DNA of 64,000 nt, taken from the NCBI RefSeq assembly GCF_037101375.1, contig NZ_AP029019.1, positions 4,790,772-4,854,771 of the forward strand, read 5' to 3'. The notes beneath the pieces were generated by a model that ran no database searches, was not told the DNA's origin, and saw only the letters and a program-made list of their open reading frames with translations. This DNA is from Acidovorax sp. DW039 (GTDB taxonomy: Bacteria; Pseudomonadota; Gammaproteobacteria; Burkholderiales; Burkholderiaceae_C). A program made the position numbers and the translations under genes. Shown here piece by piece: positions 8,491-16,431 of this stretch; position 1 is the first letter of the stretch, and each line of letters opens with the position of its first letter.

Positions 8491-9051
8491 TTAGCGACAC
8501 TCAGAGGGTGCAATACTAGCTGGCAATGTGGCAGTCGCAACAGGAGCTGTAAATCCATATTGTTGAGCACGCGTACCTGCGCCCGCTCCAGCAGAAGATA
8601 AACAAAGCCAGTCTAGCGTAGCCTCCGCACTGGGACCTAGGAAATACGCAGGTAGAGAAATAGCTTTCGTCGCTCCGGTACGCATTTGGGGGCTTAACAA
8701 TAAAGTTTTTGACGATGCTCCACCACCGACATTCGATGTGAAAGTCACAGTCAATTCTCCAGTGATGGAATCCATCAGCGTGGATTGCACGTATTTGCTT
8801 TGATTACCTGTAGCGTTCATACGGGCATTCCACAACTCAGCTGTTGCCGCAAGGGCGGCCGCATTAGATATGCCATTAGCAGCGATTTCCTGCTTTGCCT
8901 CTGCAGTTAACAGCAATCCCTCTACAACGCGAGATCGCACAATATAAGATTGGTAGGCAGGAACTGCAATTGCTGCAAGCAACCCTATTATTGCAACCAC
9001 AACCATCAGTTCAATCAGGGTGAAACCTTTATTGGCTGCATTGCACTTCAT
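8491..9051 (-). CDS. Type IV pilin, second pilin of the locus
   Basis: This 186-residue prepilin has a nine-residue basic leader ending in Gly9. Mature Phe10 follows, then the invariant Glu at mature position 5 ([16 protein letters not shown]), so it is a PilD substrate. The C-terminal region has a Cys pair (DWLC and PSEC) that would close a long D-loop of about 34 residues, rich in Ala, Gly and Thr. AGAGGTGG lies directly upstream of the ATG at 9051, inside the end of the glycosyltransferase gene. It shares the N-terminus and overall plan with the pilin at 10999-11535 but differs in the exposed half. Major pilin, minor pilin or alternative subunit cannot be told apart here. Confidence 0.9.
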   Translation of the reverse strand: MKCNAANKGFTLIELMVVVAIIGLLAAIAVPAYQSYIVRSRVVEGLLLTAEAKQEIAANGISNAAALAATAELWNARMNATGNQSKYVQSTLMDSITGELTVTFTSNVGGGASSKTLLLSPQMRTGATKAISLPAYFLGPSAEATLDWLCLSSAGAGAGTRAQQYGFTAPVATATLPASIAPSECR

Positions 9052-9061
9052 GACCACCTCT

Positions 9062-10933
9062 TTAAGGATAAAAGTGATTGATAGAATTTCGCGCTTTTTC
9101 TTGACAAAAAATATCATCTTCCTTGTGATGCCTTAAACAGTGCCTATAAACCACGTCAAAATAAGAGTGCATTAAATTTTTACCTCCAACGTTGGAAAAA
9201 TTTTTTATTTCCAAATAAAGCTTGCGCGCATTTTCAAGATCATCTAATGCATAAAAATATGCAAGTCGATGCCACAGCGCCTCATAGTTTGGAGAACTAT
9301 CCGCAGATTTCCAGGCATCAGCGGTCAAGCTAGCTTCTAAGGCAGACTTCACATCTCCATCGATAGTTGCCAAAGCAAGCGCCTTATCTATATATAAAAA
9401 ATAGAGCATGCCCGATGCAGCATTGATAGAACCCAGAACATTGTTCTTCTTCTCATTCAACTTTTTCTTTACCAAATCAATGGCAGTCTCAATGCTCTTA
9501 GCTGCCAAAGGGCTGCGTTGCTCCAAAAGATAAGTTGAATAGAACACCATTTGAGCAGGTGTTATATTATCTTTGTCTTCCAAAATTTTTTCGTATTCGC
9601 GTTCAAACTCTTCAAATCTTTTATCTTCCAGAAGAGCCAGAAAATACGCAGTGGAAACATAATCAATAGCGGGGGTTTTTTGGTACATCCACGCCCAAAG
9701 TGTGTAATTTGTTCTCCATATGGGAATCACGCTGCTTGTTGTAAATATCGAGCCTATTACAAAACTTCCGCCAAGAATAGTCAGAGCCACCTTTAAGAGA
9801 ATTTTTCCTGCAAGCAACCTCACCACAACACTAAAGGCGCAAACGATAAATATCAAAAAAAATAACAAAGGCGCAGCCAAAAATCGCTCATGACCAATGT
9901 TGCCACCTATAGTCATAGGAATAATATTAAGAACTGGAGATAAACTTATCATCCCCAGCAAGCCAACCCATGCCCATGACCTATTCTTGAGCGCTCCCAG
10001 AGCTAATACAATCAGATAAAAGCCTACAAAAAAATATGTGAAGTAGTTTTGATAGCCCTTTTCCAATTCGAGAGTTGCGTTGTGCTGGGGATTGATATCA
10101 AAAAAAGGAATCAACATTTGATGCAAATAAAAAGCCAAAGTATAAACAGGATAAAATAATCCATAACCCTGACTGGCTTCAGATGCCTCTTTGAAATGAT
10201 AGACCCCCCCCACCGAAGCGTATCGCAAAGAGAAGTAAAAAATAATTACACAGGCATAAAAACATATTAGCCTCTTATTATTTTTCGCAAAATTAATAAC
10301 AGCTTCCCAAAGACCAAAACCGGGATTGGAAATTAGATACAATATGACTATTAACAAAGGAACCGTGATAGCCATCTCTTTGCTAAGCAAACCCAAAAGC
10401 AAACTGAGCGCTAGGAAGAAGTCTCGCTTTATTGAAGCGTCCATCTTCAAATAGAGGTACAAAGACAGAAACATGAAGGTCGTAACCATCAAGTCAAAAC
10501 GGCCGGCCAACCATGCATTAGACTCAACGAGCACTGGATGAAAGGCATATAAAAGCACCACCATCCAATCAAGATTCACAATCCCTAGGCGCTTAAATAT
10601 CTCACCAGACAAAAAATAAGCCAAACATACATTTAATAAAAATATTATTAAATTGTTTAGATGGGCACTACCCGGATTAAGCCCAAAAAACTTAACCTCA
10701 TAAAAATAGGTTAAAAAAACCAAAGGTCGAAAGTAGGTAGTCTTTTCTAAAACGGGACGTGAAATCGCCCCCCACGTCAAATCTCCAGACTGCATCCTAG
10801 CGTCATTCAATATCAATAGCTTATCGTCCCAAACATACTGAAAACTTAGCGTCGGATAATAAATATACGAGACTGTCAAGACTACAAAAAAAAGTAGAAA
10901 GAAATGGCGTAGACGATAATCTTTGATAAACAT
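9062..10933 (-). CDS. GT-C superfamily membrane glycosyltransferase, candidate pilin arabinosyltransferase (TfpW-like)
   Basis: The product has 623 residues and about 11-12 hydrophobic helices up to residue 410, then a soluble tail of some 200 residues with helical TPR-like spacing. A GT-C style acidic pair D36-D37 sits in the first external loop (YVWDDKLL). Later motifs [26 protein letters not shown] and [12 protein letters not shown] match the PMT/TMTC-like GT-C pattern that uses polyprenyl-phosphate sugars. It lies between two pilin genes and beside a polyprenyl-phosphate-arabinose pathway, as TfpW does in arabinosylated group IV Pseudomonas pili. No Wzy_C (PilO/TfpO ligase) motif was seen. 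The start at 10933 lacks a good ribosome site. AT-rich. Confidence 0.75.
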   Translation of the reverse strand: MFIKDYRLRHFFLLFFVVLTVSYIYYPTLSFQYVWDDKLLILNDARMQSGDLTWGAISRPVLEKTTYFRPLVFLTYFYEVKFFGLNPGSAHLNNLIIFLLNVCLAYFLSGEIFKRLGIVNLDWMVVLLYAFHPVLVESNAWLAGRFDLMVTTFMFLSLYLYLKMDASIKRDFFLALSLLLGLLSKEMAITVPLLIVILYLISNPGFGLWEAVINFAKNNKRLICFYACVIIFYFSLRYASVGGVYHFKEASEASQGYGLFYPVYTLAFYLHQMLIPFFDINPQHNATLELEKGYQNYFTYFFVGFYLIVLALGALKNRSWAWVGLLGMISLSPVLNIIPMTIGGNIGHERFLAAPLLFFLIFIVCAFSVVVRLLAGKILLKVALTILGGSFVIGSIFTTSSVIPIWRTNYTLWAWMYQKTPAIDYVSTAYFLALLEDKRFEEFEREYEKILEDKDNITPAQMVFYSTYLLEQRSPLAAKSIETAIDLVKKKLNEKKNNVLGSINAASGMLYFLYIDKALALATIDGDVKSALEASLTADAWKSADSSPNYEALWHRLAYFYALDDLENARKLYLEIKNFSNVGGKNLMHSYFDVVYRHCLRHHKEDDIFCQEKARNSINHFYP

Positions 10934-10944
10934 AGCCAGTATTT

Positions 10945-10974
10945 AAAAAAAAAGGGGGCTAATGCCCCCTTTTT
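10945..10974 (-). terminator. Rho-independent terminator after the first pilin
   Basis: The stem GGGGGC/GCCCCC (10954-10959 and 10964-10969) has a TAAT loop and a nine-T run on the minus strand. It follows the pilin stop at 10999 and precedes the glycosyltransferase start at 10933. This would yield mostly monocistronic pilin mRNA with limited read-through. Confidence 0.85.
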
Positions 10975-10998
10975 GATCAACGAGTCATACAGTAATAA

Positions 10999-11535
10999 TT
11001 AGCGGCACTCGGCTGGAGCAAACTTGGCGGGCAGCGTGCCCGCTGTTGTACCAGTCATAGTGCGTTGAGTAGCTGCAGTTTGCGTCACAGAAGCGCATGC
11101 CCAGTCCACTGCACCAGAGTTACCAGCGGTGATCGCAGCGTCCAGTGTTTGGAACGTAGTTCCATTGGTCTTGATGAATGGCCTCAGGTTCAAGGTGGCG
11201 TTCGCAGGAATAGCACCAACTGTGGCGTTGTTGTAGGTGATGGTGATTTGTCCGGTAGTCGAACTGATTTGTACTGAATTAACGTACTTGGACGTGGCAC
11301 CTGTATTGCTTTGTTGAGCATTCCATGTGTTAGCCGCAACCACCAGATCGTTGGCAGTAGCAACTTCGTTAACCATGGACTTGGCTCCAGCAGCCAATGT
11401 CAAACCTTCGGTCACGCGCGTGCGAACGGTGTAATCTTGATAGGCAGGCAGAGCCACAGCCGCCAGAATACCAATGATGGCCACCACGATCATCAGTTCG
11501 ATCAGGGTAAAACCTTTTTGCAGAGAACGCTTCAT
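10999..11535 (-). CDS. pilA: Type IV pilin, probable major subunit (PilA/PilE)
   Basis: The 178-residue prepilin has leader MKRSLQKG and a processed N-terminus [20 protein letters not shown] with Glu5. An alpha-beta loop with TGATSKY follows, then a Cys-bounded D-region (DWACASV to APAEC) very rich in Thr, a plausible O-glycosylation target. A strong GGAG ribosome site precedes the ATG, a sigma-54-type promoter lies 75-85 bases upstream and a strong terminator follows immediately: the expression architecture of a major pilin. It heads the run pilin, GT-C enzyme, pilin, TfpZ-like protein. Confidence 0.93.
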   Translation of the reverse strand: MKRSLQKGFTLIELMIVVAIIGILAAVALPAYQDYTVRTRVTEGLTLAAGAKSMVNEVATANDLVVAANTWNAQQSNTGATSKYVNSVQISSTTGQITITYNNATVGAIPANATLNLRPFIKTNGTTFQTLDAAITAGNSGAVDWACASVTQTAATQRTMTGTTAGTLPAKFAPAECR

Positions 11536-11606
11536 AACTCACTCCTCAGGGTAAAAAAACTTGCAAATGAAAACCTGTCGATAAGTCTTCAGGCTGTGAT
11601 AGTAAG

Positions 11607-11622
11607 AGCAGGGATCGTGCCA
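11607..11622 (-). promoter_or_regulatory. Sigma-54 (-24/-12) promoter of the pilin operon
   Basis: Read on the minus strand the site is TGGCACGATCCCTGCT. It matches the consensus TGGCACG-N4-TTGCW at the whole -24 element and at the -12 GC with exact spacing. It lies about 72 bases upstream of the pilin ATG. Type IV pilin genes are commonly RpoN/PilSR-dependent. Confidence 0.75.
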
Positions 11623-11760
11623 GCCTGCTTTTGGATCCGACTGCCCTCTACTGGTAACAATCTGCGCCCTTGGTGTTAACAATTGAACCCCATTTGTGTC
11701 CTCGAACCCAAGGAGATGACATTTTTGTTCTGCCATCCTTGTCACAGGCGACACGCGAGG

Positions 11761-12555
11761 TTACAGGTGGAAGGTTTGGCCTGCCCTGAGCCATCGGATG
11801 TCGTATGGCTGACCTTCTAAACCAGCCGTGATCTCTTCCAAGATACGCTCCGACTCCGACGGTTTGGTGTGAGTAATGTAGACGGGATAACTATGGCCTG
11901 AGGGCATGGTGGCAAGCTCTCGCGCCAGGGAGGCAGGCGAGAAATGCAGACTACGGCGCGCGAGGCTGCTTTCACGGTTGCTGAAGGCGGTTTCGATCAC
12001 CAGCATGCCAATGGGTTTGGCGGCAGGGCCCGTACGTAGAGCTTCCAACTGGGGCCACAAGGCAGGGTTGTGCTCCGTGTCACCTGTGAATACCCACCAC
12101 GCGTCCTCCCCTTGCACAGCGTAGCCTACAGCGGGCACGGTGTGGACGGCTGACAGCACTTGAATGGGGGTGTCATTCACACAAACCTGGACACCTTCCG
12201 CCAATGGAGCGAACTGCAAGAGCGGTGATTGCGCCGAAGGAATGCGGGAAAAGTCAGGCCATATGGTGTTGTTGAACACATGGGCCTGTAGCGCGGCGAC
12301 GGTGGCAGGCAGGGCATGCACCTGAACAGGCTGGTTGCGCAGCGATGAGACCGAATCCAGCATCAAGGGCAGGGCGGCGATATGGTCCAGATGCGAATGG
12401 GTGAGAAAAACATGGTCGATGCGGCGCATCTCTTCCAGCGTCAGATCACCCACCCCTGTGCCTGCGTCGATCAGGATGTTGTGATTGATCAGAAAGGACG
12501 TGGTACGGCAGCCCTGGGCAATGGCACCGGAGCAGCCCAGCACGCGCACTTTCAT
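11761..12555 (-). CDS. MBL-fold hydrolase, class II cyclic-nucleotide phosphodiesterase-like
   Basis: The 264-residue protein carries the metallo-beta-lactamase metal motif HSHLDH at 53-58, with a downstream FTGDTE Asp and a C-terminal YITHTKP His. The opening VRVLGCSGAIAQGCRTTSFL and the sequence around FLTHSHLDHIAALPLMLD resemble class II 3',5'-cyclic nucleotide phosphodiesterases. A cAMP-degrading role is attractive because the next gene encodes an adenylate cyclase on the same strand, 74 bases away. Other MBL enzymes such as RNase Z-like proteins remain possible. Confidence 0.75.
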   Translation of the reverse strand: MKVRVLGCSGAIAQGCRTTSFLINHNILIDAGTGVGDLTLEEMRRIDHVFLTHSHLDHIAALPLMLDSVSSLRNQPVQVHALPATVAALQAHVFNNTIWPDFSRIPSAQSPLLQFAPLAEGVQVCVNDTPIQVLSAVHTVPAVGYAVQGEDAWWVFTGDTEHNPALWPQLEALRTGPAAKPIGMLVIETAFSNRESSLARRSLHFSPASLARELATMPSGHSYPVYITHTKPSESERILEEITAGLEGQPYDIRWLRAGQTFHL

Positions 12556-12628
12556 GGCATCTCCACCATGGAGGTGAGCGCACAGCCTGTTTTAGCGCGA
12601 CTCCATATGGGCGAGCAGGGTTTTCGTG

Positions 12629-14869
12629 TCATTTGGTCTCAAAGGCTGTAGCGCCATCCCAGTCAGCTTGAAGCGGCAGGGATGACAGGTGTTGCACCCT
12701 GCTTTCATACAGAGCGTAGAGCACCGATTGGGGCTGTAACTGGAGTAGGGCTTTCAGTTGCGACCTACATTGTTCCCAGTTTTGACTGCGGTAGTGTGTG
12801 AGAAATTGCACCCATTTCGCCAACTCTGCCTGTTGCTGAACTGTAGCGTGCTGCTCTTTAACCATCGGGGTATAGATAGTTACCGCTTGGGCCTTGCCTT
12901 TGACGCGGACGCAATCTAACTCCTGCCACAAGAATCCGGAGCTTTGGGCTTGTGTGAATTCACTGGCCACGATCTGCACGCCATAGGTTTTGCACAGACC
13001 TTCCAGGCGTGAGCCTAGGTTGACAGCGTCGCCAATCACGGTGTAGCTCAGGCGCAGGTCAGAGCCCATGTCACCCACGCACATGGAACCCGTGTTAAGG
13101 CCTATGCCCACACCAATTTCGGGCAGCCCTTGCGCCTTGTGCTGTTCATTCAGTTCCTGCACAGCCTTGACCATGCCCAGAGCAGCATGGACGGAGCGTT
13201 GCGCGTGATCTTGGGCGGGCACGGGTGCACCCCAGAAGGCCATCACGCAGTCGCCCATGTATTTGTCAATGGTGCCGCGCTCTGCCTGGATCACGCGGGT
13301 GAGGCGCGTAAAGACGTTATTGAGCAGACTCTGCAACTGCACGGGCGGCATGCATTCAGACAGGGCCGTGAAGCCACGCATGTCACAAAACATCACCGTC
13401 AGCTCTCGGCTGTCGGCCTGCATGCTGTAGTGCTCAGGCTGCTTGAGCATTTCGTCCACCAACTCTGGGGGAACGTAGGAGCGGAAACGCGTTGCGAGAG
13501 CACGCTTGGTGCGACTCTCGAAAAAATAGCCATGCGACATGCTCACCACCGATGAGGTGATCACCAGAAGGCCAACAGTAGCCAGGGGCATTACCAAGCC
13601 ATGCTCACGGTAAAGCCAAAAGTTCAGCCCCAGGATAGCCATGAATACGCCAAGGCTCAGGCACATGGCTGGGCCCACAGAAAGCATCGACAGACCGAAT
13701 GCCAGCAATAGCCCGACCACCAGCAATTGAAGTATGTCGAAGCCGGGGGCGTAATCCGGCACCACCAAAGAAGTGCCATCCATCAAGGCAGAAAGTATGT
13801 TGGCATGCACCTCGACCCCTGGATATACGGCCCCCATCGGGGTCACGCGAACATCCTGCAAACCCGGAGCGGAGGTGCCGACGAACACTGCCTTGTCAGC
13901 AAGGCTCCCCTCTGCAAGTCTGCCTTCGATGACATCACTGGCAGAGATGTACTGGTAAGAACCGCCATCAGGTCCTCCAAGCCCCCGATAAGGAACCAGC
14001 ATGGCCAAGCTTTTGTCCACAGGCACTTGCATGCGGCGTGAGCCATCGACTAGGTCCAAAGCCTCCAAGGTATCGTGCGTCCCAAGCGACGGGGTGACAG
14101 GGAAGCCGGGCTCGACTTTTGGCCCCCCCATCATCACCCGGAACATGGCCAGCGAGAGGGACTCGTAGTACCGTCCCCGATATTCCGCCAGCAGGGGCAC
14201 ACTTCGTATCACGCCATCCGAATCACCAATGGTGTTGAAGAACCCTGATGCCGCAGCTGCCTGGCTGAATTCATCCAGGTTGGCACCGTACCCTGACCAA
14301 GTAGTTGCAGCCAGAGGCCGACCGCGCAATTGGTCCGGCTGAAGGACCGGTGCGGGCAGGGCGCCCTGAACATGGCCCTGGCGATCGCTGGTGAAATAGA
14401 AGCCCAACACAGCCGCTTGCCCGCGCAGGCTTTGTGCAAAGAGCGCGTCGTGGTCTAAGGCCGGGGCAAGACGTGCAAGCTGATCCGAAAAGCCGGGCGT
14501 TTTGGAAAGAGGTCCACGTTCCAGGGAACGCAAGGTGTCGAGGCCCGAGCTACGGTCATGCTCGGCAAAGACAACATCGAACCCAACCACTGCAGCGCGC
14601 TGCCTGCCCAGCAGTTCCTGGGTCAAGGTGGCCACCTTATCTCTGCCCCAGGGCCAGCGTCCTATCCGCTCAATGCTCTTTTCATCAATGTCAATGATGA
14701 CAATGCGCTCATCCAGCTGGGCTGGGCTTGCCCAGCGAAGGCGGGTGTCATAAAAAATGCGATCCAGCCGCTCAACCAGCGGCAGGGTGAGAACCCCACT
14801 GACATGCAAAAGGGCCAGCAGCAGCGGAACCAGCGTGACGAGAATGCGGTGCCAGCGACGAAACACCAA
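12629..14869 (-). CDS. CHASE2-domain class III adenylate/guanylate cyclase
   Basis: The 746-residue product has an N-terminal membrane anchor (about 8-30), an extracytoplasmic CHASE2 sensor with DERIVIIDIDEKSI and GRWPWGRD near 50-80, and three closely spaced membrane helices around 375-445. A class III cyclase domain follows at about 485-660. Metal-binding Asp residues are in VMFCDMRGF and YMGDCVMAFWG. The purine-recognition Lys is in GTIDKYMGD, and YTVIGDAVNLGSRLE is intact, favouring adenylate cyclase activity. The open frame starts at TTG 14869; GTG at 14866 with GGAA upstream is an equally good start. It sits between a phosphodiesterase-like gene and an FHA gene. Confidence 0.88.
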   Translation of the reverse strand: MVFRRWHRILVTLVPLLLALLHVSGVLTLPLVERLDRIFYDTRLRWASPAQLDERIVIIDIDEKSIERIGRWPWGRDKVATLTQELLGRQRAAVVGFDVVFAEHDRSSGLDTLRSLERGPLSKTPGFSDQLARLAPALDHDALFAQSLRGQAAVLGFYFTSDRQGHVQGALPAPVLQPDQLRGRPLAATTWSGYGANLDEFSQAAAASGFFNTIGDSDGVIRSVPLLAEYRGRYYESLSLAMFRVMMGGPKVEPGFPVTPSLGTHDTLEALDLVDGSRRMQVPVDKSLAMLVPYRGLGGPDGGSYQYISASDVIEGRLAEGSLADKAVFVGTSAPGLQDVRVTPMGAVYPGVEVHANILSALMDGTSLVVPDYAPGFDILQLLVVGLLLAFGLSMLSVGPAMCLSLGVFMAILGLNFWLYREHGLVMPLATVGLLVITSSVVSMSHGYFFESRTKRALATRFRSYVPPELVDEMLKQPEHYSMQADSRELTVMFCDMRGFTALSECMPPVQLQSLLNNVFTRLTRVIQAERGTIDKYMGDCVMAFWGAPVPAQDHAQRSVHAALGMVKAVQELNEQHKAQGLPEIGVGIGLNTGSMCVGDMGSDLRLSYTVIGDAVNLGSRLEGLCKTYGVQIVASEFTQAQSSGFLWQELDCVRVKGKAQAVTIYTPMVKEQHATVQQQAELAKWVQFLTHYRSQNWEQCRSQLKALLQLQPQSVLYALYESRVQHLSSLPLQADWDGATAFETK

Positions 14870-14932
14870 TAAGTTCCGTAGAAAAACAGCTTAGCCGCCA
14901 GTGCAAGACCTTGTGAGCCAAGCCTGCAGACG

Positions 14933-15583
14933 TCAGCTTTGCTCGAATTGCATCTCGGTGCCAGCCAACTCCAGCTTGTCACCGCTCTTGAGCAGCACTG
15001 GCGTGGGGCCAATGGCGGCGCCATTGAGCATGGGCATTTCCGGCCCTTCGACATGGGCCAGCACAAAGCCCTGGATGCGTTTGGTGATGGAGGCAACCGC
15101 GACACCGGGTTTGCCGATGGTGGTCACCACTTTTTGCAGGGAAACCTCACGCCCTGCAGCAGCACCAGAGAGAACACGAATCACCGCATTCATGGGGACC
15201 GGAGTAGGCGTAAGCCCGGCGGGGCGGGAGACTGCACCCAAGGCCGGCATCATGCCCGGCTTGAAAATCATGGTTTTCTCAAAATTCTCGGCGTCTGCGT
15301 CTTGCAAGAACCGGATCTTGTACTTGCCGACCTCGACCGTGTCGCCATTGCGCAGTTCCTGTCGCTTGACGGCTTTGGCGTTCACATAAGTACCGTTGGT
15401 ACTCCCAAGGTCTTCAATCTCGACCCCCTCGGGGGTCATGTGAATGGCAGCGTGCTCGCCGCTCACTGCCAGGTTATCAATAACGATATCGTTATAAGGA
15501 CGACGGCCAAGCGTGGTGCGCTCTTTTGTCAGCTGCACTTCTTTAATGACAACACCGTCGATTGAAACGATCATTCTGGGCAT
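14933..15583 (-). CDS. FHA-domain protein (two FHA-like repeats)
   Basis: The 216-residue cytoplasmic protein has a canonical N-terminal forkhead-associated domain with GRRPYNDI, SGEHA and STNGTYVN, which bind phosphothreonine peptides. Its C-terminal half has the outline of a second, degenerate FHA fold (TTIGKPGVAVASI, then LNGAAIGPTPVLLKSGDKLEL). The ATG at 15583 has GGAG upstream. It follows the PP2C phosphatase gene by 32 bases and is likely the phospho-reader of the adjacent kinase/phosphatase pair. Confidence 0.9.
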   Translation of the reverse strand: MPRMIVSIDGVVIKEVQLTKERTTLGRRPYNDIVIDNLAVSGEHAAIHMTPEGVEIEDLGSTNGTYVNAKAVKRQELRNGDTVEVGKYKIRFLQDADAENFEKTMIFKPGMMPALGAVSRPAGLTPTPVPMNAVIRVLSGAAAGREVSLQKVVTTIGKPGVAVASITKRIQGFVLAHVEGPEMPMLNGAAIGPTPVLLKSGDKLELAGTEMQFEQS

Positions 15584-15626
15584 GATGATCTACTCCTGAT
15601 TTGGTAATTTATTCTGTTGCCACCCG

Positions 15627-16415
15627 TCAGGCGGTACCCAAAAGACGGGACATGAGACCGCGCTTTTTCCCTCCCGCGGCGGCCTGCACTAGCAATACGC
15701 TTACGTTATCACGCCCCCCATGGGCGTTGGCTGTATCAATTAGCAACGCAGCCTTCTCTTCCAGTGAAGCGGGTGTGCGTACCAGTTGCGCCAATACGTC
15801 ATCGCTGACCATATCGGTCAAACCGTCAGAGCACATGATGAAAAGATCGTTCGGTGCCACCTGGAATTCGTTGACTTCCATCTGCACATTCGGCTCGACT
15901 CCCAAGGCGCGGGTCACCAGATTGCGGCTGGAGGAGGCTGCGGCCTGTTCCTTCGTCAATATGCCCGCATCCATCTGTTCCTGCAACCAAGAATGATCTC
16001 GCGTGATCTGCTGCAAGACTCCGCTGCGGAGCCTGTAGCAACGGGAGTCGCCGATATGGCCCAGGATGAGACGATCCTGCTGAAAGACCCCCACCACCAG
16101 CGTCGTGCCCATGCCTGCGTATTGAGGGTTGGACAGAGACGCACCCAAAATGGCATGGTTCGCGTTTTCCACGCACAACTCCAAGGCCCGACGCACATCA
16201 GTCGCCGAAGGTTCCGGCCCTGCCTGGCTGAGCCAACGGCCCATTTCTGTGCGGATGAAGGTGATGGCCATACCGCTGGCCACCTCTCCAGCGTTGTATC
16301 CGCCCATGCCATCGGCCAAGACCACCACTTGGGTGTCCCGATCAACAGTCACAGCATCTTCGTTATTAGCGCGTACGCGCCCACGGTCTGTCTGGGCGAA
16401 AAATTCGTAGGTCAT
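15627..16415 (-). CDS. PP2C-family Ser/Thr protein phosphatase
   Basis: The 262-residue PP2C phosphatase shows all expected metal motifs: RVRANNEDA, VVLADGMGGYNAGEVAS, GHIGDSRCYRL, ITRDHSW, CSDGLTDMV and GGRDNVSVLL. It should reverse phosphorylation by the Ser/Thr kinase encoded immediately upstream. I start at the ATG 16415 giving MTYEFFAQTDRG. A GTG at 16430, just after the kinase stop, has a better-spaced GGGA and may be the real start. Confidence 0.92.
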   Translation of the reverse strand: MTYEFFAQTDRGRVRANNEDAVTVDRDTQVVVLADGMGGYNAGEVASGMAITFIRTEMGRWLSQAGPEPSATDVRRALELCVENANHAILGASLSNPQYAGMGTTLVVGVFQQDRLILGHIGDSRCYRLRSGVLQQITRDHSWLQEQMDAGILTKEQAAASSSRNLVTRALGVEPNVQMEVNEFQVAPNDLFIMCSDGLTDMVSDDVLAQLVRTPASLEEKAALLIDTANAHGGRDNVSVLLVQAAAGGKKRGLMSRLLGTA

Positions 16416-16431
16416 GGATTTTGGATGCACT

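Noticed and set aside
9062..10933. O-antigen ligase / PilO-TfpO type pilin glycosyltransferase
   Set aside because: No Wzy_C-type motif is visible; the early DD motif and later HERFL region fit the GT-C polyprenyl-phosphate-sugar class better.
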